Assembly (NCBI GenBank): GCA_020634795.1
Contig: JACKAZ010000002.1
Location: 1 to 64,000, forward strand
Reading direction: 5' to 3'
Length of the DNA: 64,000 nt
Origin: Ardenticatenales bacterium
Lineage (GTDB): Bacteria > Chloroflexota > Anaerolineae > Ardenticatenales > Ardenticatenaceae
Made by a program: the position numbers and the translations under genes. This document shows, in pieces, positions 36,178 through 43,484 of this stretch. Within the stretch, counting starts at the first letter, position 1, and every line of letters begins with the position of its first letter. Under the pieces are notes generated by a model, which saw only the letters and a list, made by a program, of their open reading frames with translations, did no database searches and was not told the DNA's origin.

Positions 36178-37230
36178 ATGGCGAAAGTCGCTCTGACTAC
36201 CGACCAATACCGCCACCTTGTGCGTCTGCTCGCCGAGAGCGCGGGCATCCTGACGACCGCCGACCGCGAGACCTTGCTCGACCTCGCGGGGCTACACGCC
36301 ACCAAGAGCCGGTTACACTTCGACAGTACGGCCAACGCCTTTGCGGGCGAACTGGTTCGCGTCCTGCAAGATCGTGGCACGCTGGAGGAGACGGGACAGC
36401 CCGCGCTAATCTCGCTGTTGCGCGTGGTGCGCGACATTGTGGTCGGTAACGAAGCGGCGTTAGCCTTCGTCGATGGGTTGCTTGCACCCTACCCGGGGGA
36501 ACCGTATGAGTCGGCGCTTCGCAACCCACCCCTCCCGCCTGCCGCCTCAACGCAACCCACCCCGATCACCACCTACCAGAACATCTACAACAATTCCACG
36601 GTATACACCGCCCAAGGCCCTCACGCCGTCGCACAAAGTGAACGGTCGGTCCATATTCAAGGCAAGCAAACAGCAGAACCGATCGTGACAGGTGATGGCA
36701 ATACGGTTGGCGGTGGAACGGCCCAGAGCGGCGGTATTCGCATCGGTAAGATCGATGGCAAAAATGTGACGGTGGGAAGACGCATCGAAGGGGAGCTGCC
36801 GGAGCGCATATCAGAGCTGGCCCGTTCGTTCGCGGATGGCAACATCACGGTCGAGCAAATCTTGAACGCGGATGTTGTCACCGTTGGGCTGAACTACGTC
36901 AAAGATCCGCAGCGACCCACGGTTAGCGAGCTAAAGCGCGAAATTGCGGTGCTGAAAGGCCAAGTAGAGGCGGCAACGGCGGCGGGTGGGCTGCCGGAAC
37001 AAGGGGCAGCGGAGGATGTGGTGATCGACTTGGATCGCGCCGAAATCGAGCTTGCCAAAGCGGAGCCAGATGGCGCACGGATCGTCCACCGGCTGAAGGG
37101 CGCCGTGGAGGTGCTGGGCCGCGTCAACGAGGCCAACGAATCGGTGCAGGGCATTGCCAGCGGCATCGGAAAGTTGCTGCCTTACGCGGTCGCCTTGCTC
37201 GCCTTGGCACGCAAATTCTTTGGGCTTTGA
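36178..37230 (+). CDS. EAD-containing partner protein with hydrophobic C-terminus
   Basis: The first 105 of 350 residues (ALTTDQYRHLVRLLAESAG, AGELVRVLQDRGTLEETGQP) match the EAD of the TIR target. Then come an Asn/Gly-rich low-complexity stretch (YQNIYNNSTVYTAQG, VTGDGNTVGGG), a helical part with LNADVVTVGLNYVKDPQRP and a coiled-coil-like segment. The end is a hydrophobic SGIGKLLPYAVALLALARKFFGL-type tail, given in part. Same-type EADs are thought to bind each other, so this is a candidate signalling partner. The tail could insert in a membrane, and the Asn/Gly stretch could self-assemble. Both ideas are inference. No FGE domain or VR is present. Confidence 0.7.
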   Translation: MAKVALTTDQYRHLVRLLAESAGILTTADRETLLDLAGLHATKSRLHFDSTANAFAGELVRVLQDRGTLEETGQPALISLLRVVRDIVVGNEAALAFVDGLLAPYPGEPYESALRNPPLPPAASTQPTPITTYQNIYNNSTVYTAQGPHAVAQSERSVHIQGKQTAEPIVTGDGNTVGGGTAQSGGIRIGKIDGKNVTVGRRIEGELPERISELARSFADGNITVEQILNADVVTVGLNYVKDPQRPTVSELKREIAVLKGQVEAATAAGGLPEQGAAEDVVIDLDRAEIELAKAEPDGARIVHRLKGAVEVLGRVNEANESVQGIASGIGKLLPYAVALLALARKFFGL

Positions 37231-37315
37231 TCTGAGTTGGGTATGTCACACCCCACCACTTCGCCCCTCATGGTGTGCCAACGCTCGAACGCTTCTCCCC
37301 TTCGCCCCTCTCTGT

Positions 37316-37321
37316 TAGAAT
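37316..37321 (+). promoter_or_regulatory. putative extended -10 box upstream of third target
   Basis: CTGTTAGAAT, identical to the words upstream of the first two targets. The tandem repeats lie between it and the gene. Confidence 0.35.
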
Positions 37322-37470
37322 AGCGGGCAACGATAGTAGACCGATTTGCTAGGACACAGGGGCTTAAATACGGCAATGATCGGTTGTGGAGCTGGGGGAG
37401 CTGGGGGAGCTGGGGGGCTGAGGGATCGTGATCTTACACCGGCCATCATACGTGCTGGCGGCACTATGCG

Positions 37471-37741
37471 TAGGGGTAATCACAGTTAACCAAAGCTTAC
37501 AGAGGGGCGTCCGCGTAGGCGGACGCGTGGCCGCAGGCCTTCCAGCGGGGAATTCATTCCCCTGCTAAGCGCACACAGCTAACCCTATTTGAACTTCCGC
37601 CATACTGTACTAGGGGTAATCACAGTCAAACAGAGCTTATAGAGGAGCGTCCGCGTAGGCGGACGCGTGGCGACAGCGGGGAATTTATCCCTCTGCTAAG
37701 CGCACACAGCTAACCCTATTTGAACTTCCGCCACACTGTAC
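37471..37741. repeat. two tandem units of about 140 and 131 bp with a palindrome
   Basis: Each unit starts TAGGGGTAATCACAGT and contains GCGTCCGCGTAGGCGGACGC, a perfect palindrome. Each ends CAGCTAACCCTATTTGAACT plus TCCGCCA(T/C)ACTGTAC. The second unit runs into the ribosome site of the target gene (TAGGACAGGCT). The first has a ten-base extra, GCAGGCCTTCC, shared with 31890-31905 in reverse. Confidence 0.8.
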
Positions 37742-37752
37742 TAGGACAGGCT

Positions 37753-40530
37753 ATGGCACTCACCCGCACGCTCTATCAGACAATAACCGCCGCGCTGCCG
37801 GAGCGTTTCCGCGATGCCAGCGAGCGAAAGCGCATTGTGAATGCGGCATTTTACGGCGATCCATTACTTGACGCTTGCCCGCCGCCAGATGTAGGCAACC
37901 CACACCGCTACACCGCCGAATTGGTACGTGTCCTCGACAACGAGCGAGCCGAGACCCAAGACGGTAAGCTCAGCCTGCTCGTGCTGCTCGACTACTTGGC
38001 AACCGAACCGGGCCGTGACCCCGATTCCGAGATAGCCGCCCTCGCCGACCGCCTTCGCAACCACCAGCGTGCGCTTGAAATCGCTCGTAAGGAAAACCTC
38101 AACCCCAACGAGCTGGAAGAGCTGATCCACCACCATCTGGATGAGATCGAGCATGGTTATGCACGGATGGCCAAGGAATACGTGGATTTAGCAGCGAGCC
38201 AAACCGAGCGAAACGTTCCACTGCCGCGTAATCGCTATGCACGAATGGCGGATACTTCGGAAAGGCTTGATCCGGCGCACCTCGAATTGCTTGGCCTGCA
38301 CCAAACCGCAGAAGCGTCCGTGCCCTCTCCCGTCGACAACGTGCGCGAAGCGCTGCTGAAGACGCCGCGTGGTGTGCTGCTGGGGGAGCCGGGCAGCGGC
38401 AAAAGCTGGACGATGTGGCGGCTGGCGCTGGAATACGCAGCGATTTGGCGCGGCAAGCGCCGTGACTCGGTTGCTGACCGAGCGCTGCTGATTCCGGTGG
38501 TGATCCGCTTGCAAGAGTTTCGTGGCGGCACCAAGGAGCGTCCGCAAACATTCCGCGCCTTTGTCGAGGGCGAGCTTGGTGTGCTGGCGCTCCATCTTGA
38601 TCGATTGCGCCGTGAGCAACGTCTCATCTTCCTGATGGATGCCTTGAACGAGATGCCGCGCAAAGGGCCGCGCGGCGCCGACCTAGTGGCCGAGGTACGC
38701 AACTTCTTGCGCGACGAACCCCATTTCCTGATCTCCTGCCGCGTGCGCGATTACCGTGACGACCTGGGCAGCCTGCGCCCCCTGGCACAGATGACGTTGC
38801 AGCCGCTCACCCCGCCGCAAATTCAGCAGATGCTGCGGTTGCGCTTGGGCGACGAGCAGGGCGCGGCACTGTGGGCCGAGATGGGCGGCAGCCCCGCACT
38901 ACTCGATTTCTGGCAGAAGGTCCTCGACAAAAACGAGCCGCAACGCTTTTGGCAGGCGGAAAAGGGTGTCCCGTCCTATACTTCCGTGGTTTCAGATGCC
39001 GCTTGGCGCAAAATGCAGAGCGGCGCACGTCTGATCCCGCTCTGCCGCAACCCCTTCATGAGCTTCTTGGTGAGCCGCATTTACCAGACGGGCGAGGGCG
39101 CCTTACCCAGTAGCCGTGCGGGGCTGTTTGGTGACTTTGTAACGCTGCTGCTAGGGCGTGAAGCAAAACTGGCCGCCAAACGGGGCGAACCGTGGGCCGA
39201 AGGGCGATCGGAAACGCTTCAAGGAGCACTCGTAGAGGTGGCCCGTGCCATGCAAGCCGCGAACGGCACGGTGTTGTCGCGACAGGAGACGGTAGTCGCC
39301 GTTGCGGAGGATGAAGGGCTCATTGCCAATGCGGTGGCGGCCAATTTGCTGGTGGATAATGGCAGCGAGATCCGGTTCGCGCACCAACTGCTGCAAGATT
39401 ACTTCGCGTTACGCATTCTGCTGGAGAAGATGGAAGCGGGCGAAAGCGCCGCAGGATTCTTTGGCGATGCGTGGTGGGAGGCGGGCATCTGGCGCGAAAC
39501 GGTGGTGATGCTGGGTGAATTTTTGGGAGAGGGTGCGGCTGGCCCCAACCGTGTCGCCCGCTGGTTGGCCCCGGCCAGCCCCGAAGTGGCGTTGGAGATG
39601 ATCCTACGCAATGGCGCGGGGCTGACGCTGGATGACGTGGAAGCGGCAACGCGGGACGCACTGCTCGACAGTGCCCACGCCAAGCGCAGCGAGGCCAACC
39701 CCCACGGCCGAGCCGCGGCCTACCGCGTGCTGGCGCTGCTGGATGCCGATGATAGGCGCGGCATTGGCGTTGATGAGCGCGGCTTGCCGGACATTGCGTG
39801 GGTGCCGGTGGAAGGTGGTCCGTACACGATTGGTGGCGATGAAGGTGCTTACAATCCGCTTGACGAGCAACCAGTGAGGCTGGAAGGGTTCGAGATGGAG
39901 AAGTATCCGGTGACGAATGCACAGTGGAACGCGTTCTTGAACGATGCAAATGGATACGAGAATGTGGGTTGGTGGGACGGGTTGGAGAAACCGTCGCAGC
40001 CCGCTGAGCCGAGCTGGACGTATAGCAACCACCCCCGAGAGACGATCAACTGGTACGAAGCGGTGGCCTTCTGCCGCTGGCTGACGGCACGCAAGCGAGT
40101 GGTGGGGGAGATAGAGGCGTGGCAGGAGATACGATTGCCGACGGAGGCGGAATGGGAAGCGGCGGCACGGGGCACGGAAGGGCGCATCTACCCGTGGGGT
40201 GGCAGTGAGTACGAGGGCGGGTATGCGAACGTGGATGAGACAGAGCGGGGTGAAGGGCCATACGATCTGCGACAAACAAGCGCCGTCGGCATCTACCCGC
40301 AGGGCGACACACCGGAGGGAATCAGCGACATGAGCGGGAACGTGTGGGAGTGGACAGGATCGAGGTCTGAGGGTGATGGAGTTGACATAACGCGGCTGCG
40401 CGGCGGTTCGTGGGTCCTCGATCCACAGTTCGCGCGGGCGGCTTCCCGCTTCGGGTTCGGTCCTCGGGACCGGGACTACTTCCTCGGTTTTCGGGTGATT
40501 TTGGCTCCCCTCTCCCGCGCTGATCGCTGA
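37753..40530 (+). CDS. DGR target 3: EAD - NACHT NTPase - FGE-like ligand domain
   Basis: The 925-residue NLR-like protein has an N-terminal EAD-type domain (RKRIVNAAFYGDPLLDACPP is close to target 1), a helical linker and a NACHT ATPase. Walker A is GVLLGEPGSGKSWTMW near 208-223 and Walker B RLIFLMDALNEMP near 290-302, followed by a sensor-type SCRVRDY. The ligand end is FGE-like from about 676 (PDIAWVPVEGGPYTIGG, RLPTEAEWEAAARGT, ISDMSGNVWEWTGS). The last 40 residues are variable repeat 3. Unlike target 1 it lacks the membrane helices, so it is probably cytoplasmic. AGGACAGGCT precedes ATG 37753. An upstream in-frame ATG at 37720 lies in the repeat and is rejected. Confidence 0.88.
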   Translation: MALTRTLYQTITAALPERFRDASERKRIVNAAFYGDPLLDACPPPDVGNPHRYTAELVRVLDNERAETQDGKLSLLVLLDYLATEPGRDPDSEIAALADRLRNHQRALEIARKENLNPNELEELIHHHLDEIEHGYARMAKEYVDLAASQTERNVPLPRNRYARMADTSERLDPAHLELLGLHQTAEASVPSPVDNVREALLKTPRGVLLGEPGSGKSWTMWRLALEYAAIWRGKRRDSVADRALLIPVVIRLQEFRGGTKERPQTFRAFVEGELGVLALHLDRLRREQRLIFLMDALNEMPRKGPRGADLVAEVRNFLRDEPHFLISCRVRDYRDDLGSLRPLAQMTLQPLTPPQIQQMLRLRLGDEQGAALWAEMGGSPALLDFWQKVLDKNEPQRFWQAEKGVPSYTSVVSDAAWRKMQSGARLIPLCRNPFMSFLVSRIYQTGEGALPSSRAGLFGDFVTLLLGREAKLAAKRGEPWAEGRSETLQGALVEVARAMQAANGTVLSRQETVVAVAEDEGLIANAVAANLLVDNGSEIRFAHQLLQDYFALRILLEKMEAGESAAGFFGDAWWEAGIWRETVVMLGEFLGEGAAGPNRVARWLAPASPEVALEMILRNGAGLTLDDVEAATRDALLDSAHAKRSEANPHGRAAAYRVLALLDADDRRGIGVDERGLPDIAWVPVEGGPYTIGGDEGAYNPLDEQPVRLEGFEMEKYPVTNAQWNAFLNDANGYENVGWWDGLEKPSQPAEPSWTYSNHPRETINWYEAVAFCRWLTARKRVVGEIEAWQEIRLPTEAEWEAAARGTEGRIYPWGGSEYEGGYANVDETERGEGPYDLRQTSAVGIYPQGDTPEGISDMSGNVWEWTGSRSEGDGVDITRLRGGSWVLDPQFARAASRFGFGPRDRDYFLGFRVILAPLSRADR
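40393..40514 (+). repeat. DGR variable repeat VR3
   Basis: 122 bp, gap-free against the template. I count 20 changes at template adenines and one other (CGT to CGG) in the variable stretch. The template Asn codons have become Leu, Phe, Asp, Tyr and Gly. VR3 is the most hydrophobic of the three. Confidence 0.93.
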
Positions 40531-40665
40531 ATTGCTGACCCCTGAACGCTGGGCGAAGGAGCGTTGGAACAGAGGAACGTTGGAACGCTGGAACAGGGAA
40601 CAAATCGTGTGCCGGAAAGCGTAGCGATGAGCAGGGCAGCCGCAATCGGCGCGTCGCGCCAATTC
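40515..40665. repeat. conserved 3' flank of VR3
   Basis: CTGACCCCTGAACGCTGGGCG, GGAGCGTTGGAACAGAGGAACG, GTGTGCCGGAAAGCGTAGCG and GCCGCAATCGGCGC appear in the same order as after VR1. Confidence 0.7.
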
Positions 40666-40673
40666 CAATGATG

Positions 40674-41431
40674 TTACGCTTGGGCGCGCTTACTCGGCGA
40701 GAGGTCTGTCAAGCTGCCGGAGAGATAGTTGTGGAGTACAGTTGAGGCCAGCGACTGGTAGGAAAGCCCTTCTTATGGCGCACAGCGCTGTAATGCCGCA
40801 AAGTCGCGCCGTGAAAGTAGTGTCGTGTCAAGGCCATTTTGATGGAAACAAAATCAGTCGTGCGGGCCGTTTTTCCAGAGGGAAAGTGGCTTCCACACCG
40901 GAAATTATTGGGGTGCGTTTCCATTTCAGTTGGGTCTGAAATTGGTTGAAGAGATGTGAAAACCGTGAACCGACGGCTACCGATGTTGGCGTGCAGGGCG
41001 TGCCATTACTTTCAATGGCGCTCGCCAAGGTCCGTTGGCAGGGCAACGCGGCTAGCCATCTAATGATAGGCGAGGCGGGCGGGCACAAGGCCCGCCCCTA
41101 CATGGGCCTTGTAACCACAGGGCCAACCCAACGCAAGTAGCGCGAAGCGGTAGGGGCACCCCTTGTGGGTGCCCGCCTCAATCACTATGCGTTGCTGACA
41201 ATCCGGTTCACCTCCGCGCGGCGCAATTCATTTGATACACACCCAAATTATTTCGATCACTTAGCCTTGACGAGACAGTAGGGTCGCGATCGGTTGATCG
41301 CGCCTCACAGATTCCCGCGCGGCATCGACAAGATAAGCTCGTCGTTCTTCGGTCAACTCAGAGTCGAACTCGCCCGCCTCATACGCATCGAGCAACTCTT
41401 GTTCATCTGAATCGAGTAGCAAATCTCGCAT
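40674..41431 (-). pseudogene. broken antitoxin copy, split by a MITE-like element
   Basis: The N-terminal part (41277-41431 on the minus strand, MRDLLLDSDEQELLDAYEAG... to ATLLSR) and the C-terminal part (40674-40820, ending SGSLTDLSPSK) match the antitoxin at 30686-30988. Removing the 456-bp insertion and one 5-bp duplication leaves 297 bases in frame. A further in-frame TAA lies in the C-terminal part (where the intact copy reads RRALEDG), so the gene was doubly inactivated. Only a few codons of the toxin partner remain upstream. Confidence 0.8.
40821..41276. mobile_element. MITE-like 456-bp insertion
   Basis: Flanked by the 5-bp direct repeat AGTAG (40816-40820 and 41277-41281). Ends are imperfect inverted repeats: GTCGTGTCAAGGC at 40822-40834 against the complement of GCCTTGACGAGAC at 41264-41276 (11 of 13). 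No transposase frame. The interior contains GGGCGGGCACAAGGCCCGCCC and GGGGCACCCCTTGTGGGTGCCC hairpins. It exactly interrupts the antitoxin copy. Confidence 0.72.
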
Positions 41432-41552
41432 CGGAGCCTCGCAGGTACGGTCAACGCAGAGCAATGAACGCCGAACGCAAACCGACAACGGCAGAGCGGT
41501 CAAACGTGGCCTAACATCACCCCATGCCCCATTCCCCATTCGCCATTCGCCT

Positions 41553-41601
41553 GTAAACAGCCCAACCCCTCCACCCGCGCCCTACTTACGCGCCACCCAC
41601 A
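41553..41601. repeat. right copy of 49-bp island-flanking direct repeat
   Basis: 47/49 identical to 25807-25855. The minus strand reads PVLGYLWVARK then stop at 41582, an apparent gene tail of which nothing else is recognisable. Confidence 0.75.
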
Positions 41602-41718
41602 AGTAGCCCAGAACCGGCAAACAACCGCGTGGGCCGTCGCTGCCGTCGGCCAAGCGGGGGAAGTGGGGGGCGGGGTCGTCGTGGTGCGGCGGGCGCGATG
41701 GGGGAGCCGCCGCGACCC

Positions 41719-43320
41719 CTACGCTTTTTTTGCGGTGGTTTCCCGTAGCTCTTCTTCGACGGCGCGGTGGACGTAGCAGGTCAGGTGGCCTTGCCGGGCC
41801 AGGTTGCGGCAGCGCTTGCCGCGCCGCGTCAGGGCCGCGCATTTGCGGGGCTTGGGCGTTGCCGCTGGCGCGGCATCTTCCTCGGCCAACGCCGTCAACA
41901 GCGCGGTTTCGGCGCGGAGCAGTTCGATGAAGCTGACGATGCTGGGTTGAATGCGTCCGCCATCGGTCTGAATGCCGAGGCTCAAGCGCCGGTTGTACGA
42001 GGCAATCGCAATGCCCAAGCCGATGTGTCCGCTGAGCGGCACCAGCGGCACGATGTGGCGCAGCTCGGCACCGGCCAGCGGCATGGTGTAGGGCGGCCCC
42101 GGCACGTTGGTCACGATCAAGGAAGCCTTGCGCGAGACTTCGTTGAACATCCGCGCCACCAGCGCGGGCGGCAACAACCCCGCCGTATTGAAGGCGGTCG
42201 AGACCAGCGCTGCCTCTGGCGATTTCTTCAACTTCGCCATCGCATCATGGACCAGCAGCACCCGCTTCAGCGGATTTGGCTCGCCGATGGGGAGCGGCGC
42301 CAAGACCAAGCCAAAGTTGTTGCCCACCTGAATGTTAGTGGTGCTGCCGAGGTAGACCGGCACCGAGGCGTGTAGCGTGTTCGGGATCGGCTCACCCTGC
42401 GCGATGAAGTAGCGCCGCAACGCGCCGGTAATAATCGTCAGCACCAGATCGTTGACCGACACCCCAAAGGTGCGCGAGACCCGCTTGAACTCCAGCGTCG
42501 GCACGGGCGGCGTCCACGAGATCTCTTTGTAACGGGACAGTTCGCCCGTGAGGCTGGTTTTGGGATCGCGGACCAGCGGGGCCATCTTCACCGACAGCTC
42601 GATCGCCTGTTCCGCCCCGCTCAACAGCTCTAGCGGGCCGGGCGTGCCCTGTTTGACCTGCGCCTGCAACCAGTTGCCGATCTGTTGACTGCTCGCTACC
42701 ACCTCCGACAGCGGGTCGAGCAGACCGAAACGCTTACGTTCCTGCGGAACCGCTTCCTCCAAATCCCCTTTGAAGAGGTCAAGCGTCGTCTTCACCAGCG
42801 TCATCCCGTCACCGATGGCGTGGTGAACCCGGATCAGCAGCGCATCGCCCCGTGGCCCATCTTCGATGATGTGCATCGTCCAGAGCGGCTTGGAGCGATC
42901 CAGCAGGAAGGCCATCAACTCGCCCACGAACCGTTGTAGCGTGGCCATATCGTTGGGCGACGGCATCGCCACGCGCCGCACATGGGAACGGATGTCGAAG
43001 GTCTCGTCCTCGACCCATTGCATCCGCCCGAAGGCCAATCGTTTGACCCGCTGGCGGTAACGGGGATAGCGGAGCCAGATCTTCTCGATTCGCTCCAACA
43101 GCTCCGCTTCCTTCAGTTTGCCGTTGAAGAGCAGCAACAGCCCCATCGTGTCGGGGGCTGTGGGGTCCTCCACGTTGAGGATCGCCGCCTCCATGTTCAG
43201 GATTGGTTCGGGTTTCACCGTGTCCTCAGATCGCGCTTGGGAGTTGATGGGGAAGTCGCGCATCGCGCTTCGCCAATGGAGCGTGGCGTGAGGCTGCGCA
43301 GAGCGCTCAACCCGCGTCAT
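41719..43320 (-). CDS. wax ester synthase/diacylglycerol acyltransferase family protein
   Basis: WS/DGAT enzymes join acyl-CoA to fatty alcohols or diacylglycerol. The 533-residue protein has the active-site HHAIGDG near 166-172, PLWTMHIIEDGPRGDALLIR before it, and the C-terminal family words NVPGPPYTMPLAGAEL and GLGIAIASYNRRLSLGIQTD. An unusual tail of about 45 residues, KCAALTRRGKRCRNLARQG followed by CYVH, carries Cys-x8-Cys and Cys-x2-His, suggesting a small metal-binding module. ATG at 43320 has AAGG upstream; ATG 43263 is the alternative. Storage-lipid synthesis fits the acyl-CoA dehydrogenase and acs elsewhere. Confidence 0.8.
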   Translation of the reverse strand: MTRVERSAQPHATLHWRSAMRDFPINSQARSEDTVKPEPILNMEAAILNVEDPTAPDTMGLLLLFNGKLKEAELLERIEKIWLRYPRYRQRVKRLAFGRMQWVEDETFDIRSHVRRVAMPSPNDMATLQRFVGELMAFLLDRSKPLWTMHIIEDGPRGDALLIRVHHAIGDGMTLVKTTLDLFKGDLEEAVPQERKRFGLLDPLSEVVASSQQIGNWLQAQVKQGTPGPLELLSGAEQAIELSVKMAPLVRDPKTSLTGELSRYKEISWTPPVPTLEFKRVSRTFGVSVNDLVLTIITGALRRYFIAQGEPIPNTLHASVPVYLGSTTNIQVGNNFGLVLAPLPIGEPNPLKRVLLVHDAMAKLKKSPEAALVSTAFNTAGLLPPALVARMFNEVSRKASLIVTNVPGPPYTMPLAGAELRHIVPLVPLSGHIGLGIAIASYNRRLSLGIQTDGGRIQPSIVSFIELLRAETALLTALAEEDAAPAATPKPRKCAALTRRGKRCRNLARQGHLTCYVHRAVEEELRETTAKKA

Positions 43321-43484
43321 GGCGGACGCCTTATTGGCACGCCTCTTCCGCTCTATTTTAAGGAGCGAGCCGCGAAACGAGAAACGGGCCGCGCGCGCTG
43401 CTACAAACAAGCGGAGCGCTCGGGCACATGACATCTGGCCCCGAGCGCTCCGCCTCCCTCCATTGCGTGGATTGCTCGGCGTTC

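Larger units (their letters stand above)
37231..37752. other. leader and repeats before the third target
   Basis: Holds a TGTTAGAAT promoter word (37313-37321), a GGGGGAGCT array (37386-37422) and two tandem repeats (37471-37741). No gene is seen. Confidence 0.55.

Noticed and set aside
37471..37741. CRISPR array
   Set aside because: Only two long tandem units without spacers and no cas genes; the palindrome belongs to a dispersed repeat.
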